The position numbers and the translations under genes were made by a program. A model generated the notes under the pieces. It saw only the letters and a list, made by a program, of their open reading frames with translations. It did no database searches and had not been told where the DNA came from. A DNA stretch of 64,000 nucleotides, from the NCBI RefSeq assembly GCF_001661345.1, contig NW_017962923.1:310001-374000 (forward strand). The letters are read 5' to 3'. Source of the DNA: Ascoidea rubescens DSM 1968 (taxonomy: Eukaryota > Ascomycota > Saccharomycetes > Ascoideales > Ascoideaceae). This document shows, piece by piece, positions 1-9,343 of this stretch (within the stretch, counting starts at the first letter, position 1; every line of letters begins with the position of its first letter).

Positions 1-3000
1 CTCTGGTGGTATTTCTAATAATATTAGCAGCATCGCGCCTGAAACTGTTTCTTTTCGAACCATTTACAAACCTTGCAGTGCGACATTTAATGATGACCAA
101 AAAGCCTCGAATAATAAAACTCTTCAAATAAAAAACCACTTAAAAGATACTACCAGTTATAATAGTAATATTAATGAAAATGACAACGATAATAAAAATG
201 AAAATAATAATTGTGATAATTTTAATGATCAAAGCCATAACAATAAAAACGCTAATACAGAGAATAATGACAGTAACAATAACAATAACAATAACAATAA
301 TGATAATGGTTATTCTTTAAATAACTCTAATAAAACACAAATCAATCTTAATGATAATAATAAGTGTATTAATACTTTAACTGCTTTTGAAAATTTTTCA
401 AAAATAAACTCTAATAAACTGATTCGAAATAAACAAAACAATAGCAATAATATCAAGTCTGAAAGAAAGATTGGAAACGGTAGAAGAGGCAATCTGGTTA
501 AAAAAAAAAGGGTTAAAATTGTCCCAAAAAACAATAAAACTATGATTGAAAAAACCTCTAATATAAAATGTAAACCGGTTTTAATATTACCTGCGCCTCC
601 AACAGAACTTATGAAATATGTAAATTATGATAGTCCTAGTCCTGTGAATAGTCCTCTAGTAAGTCCAATTTTGAGTTCTACCTGTTCCATTCAAGATGTC
701 AGAATTGATAATATATCTACCGATAAAAACCAGCAGAAACCTGCTGAATACTTGAGATATCCTAACATGCCAGTTACACCATCAATATCACATAGAATTG
801 ATGCTGCATATATCCCCACCTTAATGATGCTGCACCAACAGCCTTTAATTCATGCTCAAATTCCACCAAATTTACAGGGACAAGGACAATCGTTTCCTGT
901 TCATCCTATTTATATGCCTTTACATTCAGAGATGCAATTTTCACACGCACAAAAACAGCCTATGATAATGGGAACACAACCTCATTTTTTTCCTAATTTT
1001 CATTATATGGGTGCACCAAGTCAATTTTTGCAAAATCATCCACCAAATAACGCTGTTTCATCTCAGGAATTACAATCTAAAGCTTTTGTTGAACTTAATA
1101 AAAATCTGATTGAATCTAATAAAAATCTAACAGAATCTAATAAAAATCTAACAGAATCTAATAAAGATTCAGAAATTATTCATGAAACATGCATAGTTAT
1201 TCTGAATAATTCCAAAACTGAGGTCCCTAAAGATAATCGCTCTAAATCAGATAATCCAGACAAAGTTACTTCACCATCACCACGAACTGCTCGTATGGTT
1301 GTTCATAAAAAGAATATTGAAAATGAGAACAATGATGAACAAATTCTGATATCTTCTGAAAACCACGAAACTTCAGATGATTCTACAGAAAAACAAACGC
1401 AAAATGTAGAAAGTTTGCCTGCTTTAGATATGAACAATAAGGACTTATTAAAAAACAAGCAGAAAAAACAAAAAGAAAAAGAACAATCAGATCAACATCA
1501 ATCACAGTTACACCCACCGTTAGAGACTCAGAAAAAGCTGCCAAATTCTCAATTAATGCAACTCAACAATGAAAAACAAAAAATTGAAGAAAGTAAATCT
1601 TCTTCAACAAAGAACAAATCGGATTTTCAAATTCAACAAAAACAGTTGTTGGAAATAAAACAAAAAACTGGAGAAATTAAAACACAGGAGACGAAGACAA
1701 CAAAATTAGAAATACAAGAAAAACAATCAAAAATATCAAAAATAGAAAGATCGGGTTTAAAACAGCCAGAATTTTCTAGTCAGAGGCTTCAAGAAAAAGG
1801 CCAATCAAACGATTCCAATCTTATTGATCGTTCTCAGATTCAAAGTTCCCAATCAAATTGCAAAAATTCAAAATCACAGGTATCACAAAATTCTTTATTT
1901 TCAGGGCCACCTCCTTCACTTGAAGAAGCAATAAGAATGAGAGATGATGATCCAACTGTTTCTCTGAGCTCAAATGCAAATCAAACTTCTTCGAATGTAT
2001 TGTTATCTCAATTGAAAGATTATGCTACGCAACAGGCTTCCTACCAATCCAATAAATATAATGTTCAAATTGACAAAGCCAAAGTGCAACAATCATTATC
2101 TAAAACTGATTATAAACTTACAACTGAGGATCACACTCGAGTTGAACCCAGTCAATTGCCACTCTTTGATCTTCAAGAATTTACCCAATCTCAAATTCAA
2201 AACCAATCAAACAACGATCATAAATCACAGCTGCAGTCTGGTCAAATTGTTTCGCAACCAATGGTTCAAGATGTAAATACACCAATGATATTTTATGGTC
2301 TTACTAACTATAAATATATGTTAGAAAGGGATAGTGCTAGTTCTTCAACAGGAAATCAAAGTAAACATACCATGGATTCAAATTTCATAAATTCATTTCA
2401 AAGAAAAAACTCTTCAACTGAAAAGGTGGTATCTAAAAGTCCTTCTCCTTTTAACAAAACAAAAAGAATTCTTTCAACTTCATCGTCAAGTTTAGCTGGA
2501 AAATCTTCAAAAAAAAGAAAAACGAGGCATTTGTCATGCGCTCCAATTACTGATTTTCATCATAGTAACTCTATTAACACCAATGAATGTAATACTGATA
2601 ATAGTAATACTGATAATAACAATGTTGGTAATAACAATGTTGATAATAACAATGTTGATAATAAAAATATTGATAATCATGACATTGACGTTACTAAAAA
2701 ACCTCAACATTCCAACCACCTTGATATTAGAAGTTTCAATGCTCATATTTCAAATCTTGACAACAATTTGAATTTTAATATGAAAACCACTTCAGGTGAA
2801 ATTTTTTTTGATGTAATGAAAGATATAAACATTAATTCTTTTTCTGGTTCACCAGCATGTTCAACTCGTTTGTATCAAAATCTGACTGGAGCTATTGAAG
2901 ATCTATTTCTTCCATCATCATCCAATGAAATGGTAAATTTTGATGATTGTAATGATTTTGCAAATCCTGATAATAGTTTGGTTTCTATGTTTCCTAAAGG

Positions 3001-3076
3001 TGATATTGATCCTAGTTTTTGTTTATTTGAGGACGACAAAGATTTAGATGATGGTATGTCTTACTTGAATTTATAG
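1..3076 (+). CDS. Large Asn/Gln/Ser-rich protein of unknown function (5' end outside window)
   Basis: The frame is open from base 2 to the TAG at 3074-3076, giving 1024 codons with no start in sight. The ATG at 542 is therefore only an internal Met and the gene begins left of the window. The visible part is low complexity: an Asn/Asp-rich stretch (first ~110 codons), a basic patch (KKKRVKIVPK) just before the internal Met, then a Pro-rich segment with PSPVNSP and SPLVSP, which look like proline-directed phosphorylation sites. Three NKNL(I/T)ES repeats lie near 1100-1160. A Lys/Gln/Glu-rich middle, a second basic patch (SSKKRKTRH) and an Asn-Val/Ile-Asp repeat at 2580-2690 follow. The C-terminus is acidic. 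No folded domain was recognised. Basic patches and an acidic tail would fit a nuclear regulator, but that is only a guess. Confidence 0.75.
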   Translation, partial: SGGISNNISSIAPETVSFRTIYKPCSATFNDDQKASNNKTLQIKNHLKDTTSYNSNINENDNDNKNENNNCDNFNDQSHNNKNANTENNDSNNNNNNNNNDNGYSLNNSNKTQINLNDNNKCINTLTAFENFSKINSNKLIRNKQNNSNNIKSERKIGNGRRGNLVKKKRVKIVPKNNKTMIEKTSNIKCKPVLILPAPPTELMKYVNYDSPSPVNSPLVSPILSSTCSIQDVRIDNISTDKNQQKPAEYLRYPNMPVTPSISHRIDAAYIPTLMMLHQQPLIHAQIPPNLQGQGQSFPVHPIYMPLHSEMQFSHAQKQPMIMGTQPHFFPNFHYMGAPSQFLQNHPPNNAVSSQELQSKAFVELNKNLIESNKNLTESNKNLTESNKDSEIIHETCIVILNNSKTEVPKDNRSKSDNPDKVTSPSPRTARMVVHKKNIENENNDEQILISSENHETSDDSTEKQTQNVESLPALDMNNKDLLKNKQKKQKEKEQSDQHQSQLHPPLETQKKLPNSQLMQLNNEKQKIEESKSSSTKNKSDFQIQQKQLLEIKQKTGEIKTQETKTTKLEIQEKQSKISKIERSGLKQPEFSSQRLQEKGQSNDSNLIDRSQIQSSQSNCKNSKSQVSQNSLFSGPPPSLEEAIRMRDDDPTVSLSSNANQTSSNVLLSQLKDYATQQASYQSNKYNVQIDKAKVQQSLSKTDYKLTTEDHTRVEPSQLPLFDLQEFTQSQIQNQSNNDHKSQLQSGQIVSQPMVQDVNTPMIFYGLTNYKYMLERDSASSSTGNQSKHTMDSNFINSFQRKNSSTEKVVSKSPSPFNKTKRILSTSSSSLAGKSSKKRKTRHLSCAPITDFHHSNSINTNECNTDNSNTDNNNVGNNNVDNNNVDNKNIDNHDIDVTKKPQHSNHLDIRSFNAHISNLDNNLNFNMKTTSGEIFFDVMKDININSFSGSPACSTRLYQNLTGAIEDLFLPSSSNEMVNFDDCNDFANPDNSLVSMFPKGDIDPSFCLFEDDKDLDDGMSYLNL

Positions 3077-3397
3077 GATTGTTTTTATTTGTGGATTGAA
3101 TTATTTTTTTTTTCTAGATCGTATTTGTTTATATATATATATTTGTTTATTAGTTACATTACATTACACTTACTCTAATATTAGATTTTAGATGGCAGAT
3201 GGTTGGACGCTACAAACTATAGATTGTTTTCATAAACTATATAACAATCGAATAATCGAAGTTTATTCTGCACTGAAGTCACAAAGAAAATTAAATGTCG
3301 GTAATATAATATTGTGTTTTTTTGTTTTTTTTGTTTGCTGTGGCAATTATTATGACCTTTTGCTTTTATTTACTCATCATTTGGAACAACAATACAA

Positions 3398-3724
3398 ATG
3401 GGAATAAACATTAATGGGTTTTTAAATAGAAACCGATCACCACTTCTAACTACATTTTCTGTATTTGTTATTGGAGCCACGATATTTGGGATTTTTAGTC
3501 CAATCAAGAATATTGAGCAATCAAATAGTGAGGATTCAAAATCCAAAAAACTGAAGCGAGTTGATGGCGAGGATTCTGAAGAAAACGAAGAGAAACCTAT
3601 CGACGATATTGATCAAAAAAATAGAATTGAGTTATTTAGATTATTAGGAAAATATAAGATTTTTCCGGATATTAACACAGATTTGAAAGAGCTAAGAAGA
3701 ATAGTCAAAAATTTAAAGGGGTAA
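3398..3724 (+). CDS. Small single-pass membrane protein, unknown
   Basis: This is a 108-residue ORF. A hydrophobic segment at about residues 17-34 (LLTTFSVFVIGATIFGIF) follows a short Arg/Asn-containing N-terminus. A highly charged Ser/Glu/Lys-rich linker comes next, then a predicted helical tail rich in Leu, Lys and Arg (ELFRLLGKYKIFPDI...LKELRRIVKNLK). That order resembles small yeast organelle membrane proteins with one anchor and a soluble tail, but I cannot name the family. It lies about 320 bp downstream of the Asn-rich gene and ends 105 bp before the convergent mitoribosomal gene. An overlapping 71-codon ORF just upstream (3192-3407) looks like chance. Confidence 0.5.
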   Translation: MGININGFLNRNRSPLLTTFSVFVIGATIFGIFSPIKNIEQSNSEDSKSKKLKRVDGEDSEENEEKPIDDIDQKNRIELFRLLGKYKIFPDINTDLKELRRIVKNLKG

Positions 3725-3828
3725 GATGTGAAGATGAACGAATTTATATTGAATTATAATTATATAAAAGGAAAAAGACTATATACAATAAATAAATAAA
3801 ATAGATAAAAGATTGAGTGAAAAATTAA

Positions 3829-4665
3829 TCAAAGAGGTTTGAATAATCTTGAATCTATAAGTGACCAATCAATTAAATTCCATAAAGAATTGATATAGTC
3901 TTCTCTTCCATTTAGACCGTAATCATATAAATAACTGTAATCCCATAGAGATATTGATAAAACAGGCAAAACATGATCAAAATCACTACTATGATTTTCA
4001 GTATTTGAAATTTTCAAATTTTCATAATCTTGAAATTGATGAATATTAATTGGACCAGAAAGATTGAAATTTTGAAATCTTTTTTTTAAAAATGGAGTAC
4101 CATCATTATTTAAGAAATATAAATTTAGTGATTTATTTTTATCTTCAATTAAGTAGATCCAGCCATTACCTAGATTATTTTTTGCAATTTGGATGATTTG
4201 AGATTTCAAATCTTCAATAGAATTGAAATTTGAATTTTCTTTTAATTTTTTCAAAAAAAATCTTGAAGGTAAATTTTTACTCCTGGTGGTTTCATTAGAA
4301 TCTTGTAAAAGCTGAGTGAAAAAAAAATGATTGTTAAAGGCTTGAGAAGCGTAATGAAAGATCTCAGAATCTAAAGAGTCCTTTGATGCAGTTAGGATAA
4401 TTTTCAAAGGAGTTTTAAACTCATAGTGAGTCTGTGCTGTTAACATTGAAAGATTCATTGTCAAAAAAGTTTGGTAATCCTTCCAAGCTATTTCAAAACC
4501 TCTTTTTGAGTACAATTTTGGAATTCCATTTTTGAACCATTGATTTCTGTTGGGAAGATCAGGAACCAAATGAATGTTTCGAGATTGTATAGCAAAGATT
4601 CTCGAAGTTGATGTTTTAAAAGACAAAAGCAGTCTTTTAAAGGGGGATAGACGTTGAATCAGCAT
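3829..4665 (-). CDS. Mitochondrial ribosomal small-subunit protein with Fe/Mn-SOD fold (mS42/mS43, Rsm26/Mrp1 type)
   Basis: The C-terminus (LPVLSISLWDYSYLYDYG, then a Tyr-Ile-X-X-Leu-Trp-Asn-X-Ile-Asp-Trp pattern) matches the end of Fe/Mn superoxide dismutases. The metal-binding DVWEHAY is replaced by SLWDYSY, so the ligands are gone. That is the hallmark of the two SOD-derived yeast mitoribosomal proteins. The N-terminal HLVPDLPN and the LTAQTHYEF segment also fit the family. The frame stays open upstream to 4920, but that extension crosses a GC-rich promoter. The Met at 4665 begins an Arg/Lys/Ser/Leu-rich presequence (MLIQRLSPFKRLLLSFKTS) that suits mitochondrial import, so I start there: 278 residues, close to Rsm26 in size. 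I cannot decide between Rsm26 and Mrp1. Confidence 0.7.
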   Translation of the reverse strand: MLIQRLSPFKRLLLSFKTSTSRIFAIQSRNIHLVPDLPNRNQWFKNGIPKLYSKRGFEIAWKDYQTFLTMNLSMLTAQTHYEFKTPLKIILTASKDSLDSEIFHYASQAFNNHFFFTQLLQDSNETTRSKNLPSRFFLKKLKENSNFNSIEDLKSQIIQIAKNNLGNGWIYLIEDKNKSLNLYFLNNDGTPFLKKRFQNFNLSGPINIHQFQDYENLKISNTENHSSDFDHVLPVLSISLWDYSYLYDYGLNGREDYINSLWNLIDWSLIDSRLFKPL

Positions 4666-5224
4666 ATCAAAGAAACCACAACTGCTGGTGCTAATCTGTG
4701 TCTGGCTCTTGCTGCCGAAGTCGATGGTGGTGTATTTGGTGCTGGAATTGCAACTGCTGCTGCCGGTTTTTCTGCCTCTGTTGTTTTTGTGGAGCTGAAA
4801 AAAGAAGTTTTTTCGGTGCCGAGAGGTGAGCACGTGTTTTAAAAAGGCAACCCTCGGATGTGAACTGCAAAAGCCGGTCATAGCCCTGAAGAGCCCTAAA
4901 GGACAGTAATGAGTGAGCAAAACAATAGATAAATCAGGCAGTAATGTGAGATGTGAAATGTGAAATCTAAAATCTAAAATACTAAAATATAAAGTGTAAA
5001 GTGTAAAATGTAAAATGTAAAATGTAAAATGTAAAATTGAAACTTGAAAATTGGAAATTAAAAATTAAGTTAAAAATCGTAAAAAAAATTTGTAAAAAAG
5101 TATAGAGTAAAGTGTAAAATATAAAAATAAGTGAAATAGTTTTTTATAAAAATCACTTGATGGAAAATTTGCAACCATTTCAAATGATTGGACTGATTAA
5201 TTAATTGATTGACCGATTGATTGA
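4666..5224. promoter_or_regulatory. Intergenic: promoter of the mitoribosomal gene plus AT-rich repeat
   Basis: The left part (4690-4880) is GC-richer, contains CACGTG at 4831-4836, and is the likely promoter of the leftward mitoribosomal gene. The right part is AT-rich 3' sequence of the calcineurin gene. It includes five perfect TGTAAAA heptamers at 5002-5036 and a GATTGATTGATT run next to the calcineurin stop. No gene is seen here. Confidence 0.5.
5002..5036. repeat. TGTAAAA heptamer x5
   Basis: Five perfect head-to-tail copies of TGTAAAA, preceded by degenerate GTGTAAA units. It is a simple tandem repeat in intergenic AT-rich sequence. Confidence 0.9.
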
Positions 5225-6991
5225 TTATCGAGAAAGAGATCTTGCGATTCTTTGAATTCTTTGGTCTTTTGAGACTTCATCAGTTACCTTTCGTTTGATT
5301 CGGACTTCTTTTTCAGTGGCTCTTCTTCTTAGCTCTTCGTTACTTGGAGGCATTGCTTCATTTTGTAAATCAGCTTTTCTTGCTTCTTCAAAAGTATGCA
5401 AAGCACCTTTCAAACCTGCTGAGCCGGCTAATAAAGTTCCCTTTGGTAATGAGCCACCAGCAATATCTTTTAGTTGTTGAACATTTTCACTTTCTTCTCT
5501 CAAGACTTGATACATTCTTGAAACTTTACCAATTGCGATAATTTTATTACGTAGTTGTAATTTTTTCGAGATTTCATCGGGGGAGTTGTTATTAAATTGG
5601 GATTGATCTAGTTGAAAGTTGCGTTGTTCTTTTTGTTTTTGATGTTGGATTGAAATGTCATTAACAACATCAGTAATGGATTGGCCTTGGGCAAATAAAG
5701 TTTCTTCTTCCAATTCTTCTTCAGAGCAAATGTTTAATAAAGAAACCAACATATCAGTGACTTTTTCACCAACAAATGGCAAGGACCAAGTAAAGACGTC
5801 CATAAAATGGGGCAACCAATAAGGATGGGGAGAAGCATTAAACTGTCTGATGTTCATTACATTATTTTCATATTTCAAGACAGCGGCTTTGTTATTATAG
5901 CTGTCTAAATAATTTGGAGCAGAAAACATTGTTAATAGAGAAGGGAAGCCCATTGTTTTAGTTCTTTTATACATTCTATAGCCAGCATCTTGAGCTTCAT
6001 GGGCTCTAATAATTGATAATAAGCCTGTATTTTCTAGAAATTGACAAGAAGCTTTATAGGAAAAAGAATAAGAGCAGCCTCTGACAGGATTTGGGATATA
6101 TAGTCTATCATTAACATCATCGTCATAATTTTCTAAAGGATCAGCCCATAGTAAGTCACACATCAAGCCCTTTGTTGGAGGTTCTCTAAAACGGTTTAGT
6201 TTTCTGATATCATCTAAAGATCTTAAATCTGGGGACAAGCCGCCATGGACACAGAAGAATTGTTTGTTCATTATAGCAGCTAATGGAAGGGAGTTGAAAC
6301 AGTTTAAAGCGGCGTTGTAGACGTTGATTGAGTATTTGTGTAAGCATTCAGTTTTGAAGGTGAAGAAGTCAGTTAGGTGTTTACATTCATGGTTACCTCT
6401 GAGCATCCAAAAGGTTTTCCTAAAATTTAGTTTTAGGGATAGGAGGTAGACGAGACATTCTATAGAAAAGAAGCCTCTATCAACATAGTCACCAAGAAAT
6501 AAGTAGGCAGTCGATTTAGGGTCACCACCAACTTCGAATAGTTTCATTAAATCAAAGTATTGGCCATGAACATCACCGCAAACGGTGACAGGGGCAGGGA
6601 CTTCTAGTAAGTTTGGTTCACTTTGTAGGAATTTAGTAGCCATTTCAATGATTTTGATCAAGTCTGGTTCATTTAGTCTGCCTTCTCTTTTGAAGTGTTC
6701 TTTAATGAATTCGTGGTTGGGAAGACCATTTGTCATAAAGACTTGACTGGTGGTGGGTATTTTTGAAGCAATTGGAGGGATAGTGTTTACGATTCTTTGA
6801 TTAGTTTTATAGGTTTTATCGTCAAGGGTATAAGAGGTTAGATCCTTTTTTAGGTCAGTGAGAATTGAATTGTTAATTGGGCTGTCAGTAGGCTTTGAGG
6901 GAACCTGGATTAAGCTTATAGCATTTTTGAGTTTGTCGGTGTTGGCAGCAGCTTGTTTTCTAATTTGGGTGTTTCCTCTTCTAACGTCCAT
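5225..6991 (-). CDS. CNA1: Calcineurin catalytic subunit A (PP2B Ser/Thr phosphatase)
   Basis: This is the Ca2+/calmodulin-activated protein phosphatase that dephosphorylates Crz1-type factors in yeasts. All PPP-family metal and catalytic motifs are present: GDVHGQ (about 139-144), GDYVDRG (167-173), RGNHE (198-202), the HGG motif and [13 protein letters not shown]. The B-subunit-binding helix region ([22 protein letters not shown]) follows. The calmodulin-binding segment is [20 protein letters not shown], and an autoinhibitory-like tail comes after it. At 588 residues it is a normal length for fungal CnA, with a variable ~100-residue N-terminus. The second fungal paralogue name (CMP2) is equally possible. 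It is transcribed leftward, tandem with SOD1. Confidence 0.95.
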   Translation of the reverse strand: MDVRRGNTQIRKQAAANTDKLKNAISLIQVPSKPTDSPINNSILTDLKKDLTSYTLDDKTYKTNQRIVNTIPPIASKIPTTSQVFMTNGLPNHEFIKEHFKREGRLNEPDLIKIIEMATKFLQSEPNLLEVPAPVTVCGDVHGQYFDLMKLFEVGGDPKSTAYLFLGDYVDRGFFSIECLVYLLSLKLNFRKTFWMLRGNHECKHLTDFFTFKTECLHKYSINVYNAALNCFNSLPLAAIMNKQFFCVHGGLSPDLRSLDDIRKLNRFREPPTKGLMCDLLWADPLENYDDDVNDRLYIPNPVRGCSYSFSYKASCQFLENTGLLSIIRAHEAQDAGYRMYKRTKTMGFPSLLTMFSAPNYLDSYNNKAAVLKYENNVMNIRQFNASPHPYWLPHFMDVFTWSLPFVGEKVTDMLVSLLNICSEEELEEETLFAQGQSITDVVNDISIQHQKQKEQRNFQLDQSQFNNNSPDEISKKLQLRNKIIAIGKVSRMYQVLREESENVQQLKDIAGGSLPKGTLLAGSAGLKGALHTFEEARKADLQNEAMPPSNEELRRRATEKEVRIKRKVTDEVSKDQRIQRIARSLSR

Positions 6992-7398
6992 GATTTGAGT
7001 TGGTTTGAATTGATTTACAAATGTATAGAATAATTAATAGCCAGAAAGAAAGAAAAAGCAAAATAGAGAGGCGGAATTAAACAGGAAGTGGATTAAGAGT
7101 TGGAATAATTGACAAGAAGGCAAAAGAAGCGACTTGAGCTATAGGGCAGTAGAACAAGAGGATGGGGAGGCAGAAGAAGAGGCAAGAGAGGAAGCTGAAG
7201 CAACAAGAGCTGGGAATACCACAGCAGAGTCTTTTTGCTGTCCAAGGCTGAAAATACACGTGACAGGGGATGAATGGCAGGCGGGGGATTAGTAAGAGGA
7301 GCCGGAGAAGAGCAGAGGCAGCAGAAGAGACAAAAAAAAGCGTATATTAGAACTACAGGCTATGAGAGCTATAGAGGGGCAGTGCAGCGGCCATTGAG
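6992..7398. promoter_or_regulatory. Intergenic between calcineurin and SOD1
   Basis: This is a 407-bp tandem (leftward) spacer. It becomes GA-rich and GC-richer from about 7080, with repeated AGAAG/GCAG words (a pyrimidine-rich coding strand) and a CACGTG at 7257-7262. It is probably the calcineurin promoter plus the SOD1 3' region. A 60-codon minus-strand ORF here (7077-7259) is low-complexity translation of these repeats. Confidence 0.5.
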
Positions 7399-7863
7399 TT
7401 AGGCGGCAAAGCCAATGACACCACAGGCAGGTCTGCCGCCAGCGTTTCCGGTTTTTAAGGAATCAGGGTGGCCTCCCTTGCCCAAGTCGTCCTCGCCATC
7501 GTGGACAACAACAGTTCTGCCGATGATGGAGGTGGGGCCAATGAGCTTTACCAAGGAGTCGAAAATTTCACCAGTGGCAACACCCTGAGCATCGGTTTTG
7601 ATGTTGCCCAAGTCACCAACGTGTCTCACAGTTTCGGTTGGAGCACCATGGGTGTTGTTGAAAGGGTTGAAATGAGGACCAGCACTGGTACAGCCGTTGG
7701 TGTTGTCACCGAACTCGTGGATGTGGAAGCCCTTCAAGGCATTGGGAGAGTTTCCAGTAATTTTGTAGGAGATCTTGGTAGGTTCGTTTTCGGAGTTTTG
7801 TTCAAAGGTAACAACACCACCAACACCAACGGTGCCTTTTAAAACAGCAATAGCCTTGACCAT
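7399..7863 (-). CDS. SOD1: Cu/Zn superoxide dismutase
   Basis: It converts superoxide to hydrogen peroxide and oxygen in the cytosol and mitochondrial intermembrane space. At 154 residues it has the standard length. Metal ligands are all visible: H47, H49, H64, H72, H81, D84 and H121 (counting Met as 1), with disulfide cysteines C58 and C147. [14 protein letters not shown] and [13 protein letters not shown] are family signatures. The frame extends upstream to 8025, but the added residues are hydrophobic low complexity over the promoter. The canonical start [10 protein letters not shown] at 7863 is preferred. A TATA element lies about 134 bp upstream at 7997-8003. Confidence 0.97.
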   Translation of the reverse strand: MVKAIAVLKGTVGVGGVVTFEQNSENEPTKISYKITGNSPNALKGFHIHEFGDNTNGCTSAGPHFNPFNNTHGAPTETVRHVGDLGNIKTDAQGVATGEIFDSLVKLIGPTSIIGRTVVVHDGEDDLGKGGHPDSLKTGNAGGRPACGVIGFAA

Positions 7864-8355
7864 CGTAAGAATATGAATCGAGTGAGTAGAATATGAATTG
7901 AGTGGACAGAATTGAGTGGGAAAAATGCGAATTGGCAGAAGATGGAGCAAGAAGGAAGTGAGAGCAAGAGAGAACAAGAGCAGAGCAGAGCATCGCTTAT
8001 ATAGCACACGATTAGTCAGCGTCATTAGTCAGAGCAGACCCACTGGGCCCTGACTTACGGGTAACGGCAGGAGGCACAGGAAGCAGGGGAAGTGCCAGCA
8101 CAGGAAGCAGGAGAAGCACAGGAGGCATGGGCGAGAAGAGCGGCGAAAACAGGCGAAGAGAGGACCCAGGCTCGAGGGCAGGCCTGAGCCTATTTATATG
8201 CCCAGGCAATAACTTCCAATGGGCTGTCTCTGCTCCCAACCACGCTCTGATTGGCCCGCGCCCTGAGAAAATATATCCTTTTCCACTCGATAACCTCCAT
8301 GGTTCTTTCGCTGCACTGCTGCTGTTGCTGTTGCTGTTTCTGCTGCTTTTGCTTC
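7864..8355. promoter_or_regulatory. Divergent SOD1/BMT5 promoter, GC-rich island
   Basis: This is a 492-bp bidirectional region. On the SOD1 side the plus strand is GA-rich (AGCAAGAGAGAACAAGAGC) with TATATAAG on the minus strand near 8000. The centre is GC-rich. On the BMT5 side the last ~50 bp before the ATG is an uninterrupted CTG/TTG/TTC tract on the coding strand. A second TATA-like TATTTATATG sits near 8191. Several overlapping ORFs here on both strands are artefacts of the composition. Confidence 0.65.
7997..8003 (-). promoter_or_regulatory. TATA element of SOD1
   Basis: Minus-strand TATATAA, about 134 bp from the SOD1 ATG. Spacing is similar to that of the histone H2B and metallothionein TATA elements in this window. 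Confidence 0.6.
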
Positions 8356-8823
8356 ATGGCCAGAAAACTCAAGGGTCGTCCTCGCTCTCACAAGAACCCT
8401 TCCGGCTTGAAGGCAAAGCTACTTCTTCATCAAGCCTCTCTCAAAAACTCTTCTGCTGTCTCTCCTCCCCATCCTACCAAAAAGAAAAAAATTCAATCTT
8501 CTCAAATTTTTATTCCTTTCCAAAAAAACGATAAGATCTTGTTAATTGGTGAGGGCGACTTCTCTTTTTCTTTATCGCTTTTAAAATCAAGTCTAATCGC
8601 CTCTCCTGACAATTTAATCCTCTCTTCTTTTGAAAAATCTACTGACGATTTACTGAAAAATTATTTTAAATCTTTCCCATCTATTTACAACCAATTAATC
8701 AATGATTTTAATTTTATTTTAAATAAAAACTTCTTTCTTAACATCGACTGCACTAATTTAATCCAGTCTTTTAAATCTCAATTGAATGATAAAAATTTAT
8801 CTTTATTATTAAATTTTTTTACC

Positions 8824-8861
<38 letters not shown>

Positions 8862-9294
8862 TTATGATTATGATAATAACAACAATAACGATAAAAATAA
8901 AAATAACAACAGCAATATAATTTTATTCAATTTTCCTCATCTTGGTAATGGAATAAAAGATTTTAAGAAAAATATTCATCAACATCAACTTTTTCTACTA
9001 TCTCTTTTCAAAAATTGTAAACAATTTTTTAATTTATTAAATAAATTTAATAACAATAAAAATAATAATAACAGTAACAATAATAAACTAGTAATATCTC
9101 TATTTAATGGCGAACCTTATGATTCTTGGAATATTAAATCGTTAGCTAAATCTCTTGATATTTCTCTACAAAGATCTGGTGATTTTAATTGGCGATCCTT
9201 TCCCCTTTATCATCATAGAAGAACAAATAGTATGTTTGATACAACAAAACCATCTTATGATCGCTCTGCTAGATTTTATCTCTTTAATCTTTAA
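8356..9294 (+). CDS. BMT5: 25S rRNA (uridine-N3)-methyltransferase, Bmt5 family
   Basis: This is a SAM-dependent Rossmann-fold enzyme that in S. cerevisiae makes m3U in 25S rRNA in the nucleolus. The start MARKLKGRPRSHKNPSG is basic and nucleolar-like. The upstream in-frame codons back to 8251 are a Cys-run translation of the promoter CTG tract and are excluded. Family motifs seen are ILLIGEGDFSFSLSL (SAM loop), FNFPHLGNGIKD, VISLFNGEPYDSW, and a C-terminal SFPLYHHRRT. At 312 residues it is near Bmt5 length. Two Asn-rich expansions, from AAT/AAC microsatellites at 8822-8915 and ~9050-9085, interrupt the domain. The stop codon lies inside a TCTTTAA heptamer repeat. Confidence 0.85.
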
Positions 9295-9316
9295 TCTTTA
9301 ATCTTTAATCTTTAAT
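9281..9316. repeat. TCTTTAA heptamer repeat spanning the BMT5 stop
   Basis: About five head-to-tail TCTTTAA copies begin in the last codons of BMT5 and continue past its TAA. The next, convergent gene ends only 49 bp after BMT5. Confidence 0.85.
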
Positions 9317-9343
9317 ATATAATCCCTTTTGTTCTTTTTCTTT

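Noticed and set aside
3192-3407. 71-codon plus-strand ORF upstream of the small membrane protein
   Set aside because: It overlaps the next start by 10 bp and ends in a Phe/Cys run from T-rich DNA. No acceptor AG exists to make it a 5' exon.
7468-7842. 124-codon plus-strand ORF
   Set aside because: Antisense shadow of SOD1, whose protein is unmistakable.
8012-8391. Overlapping ORFs on both strands in the SOD1/BMT5 spacer
   Set aside because: Low-complexity products of a GC-rich promoter and CTG tract; no conserved content.
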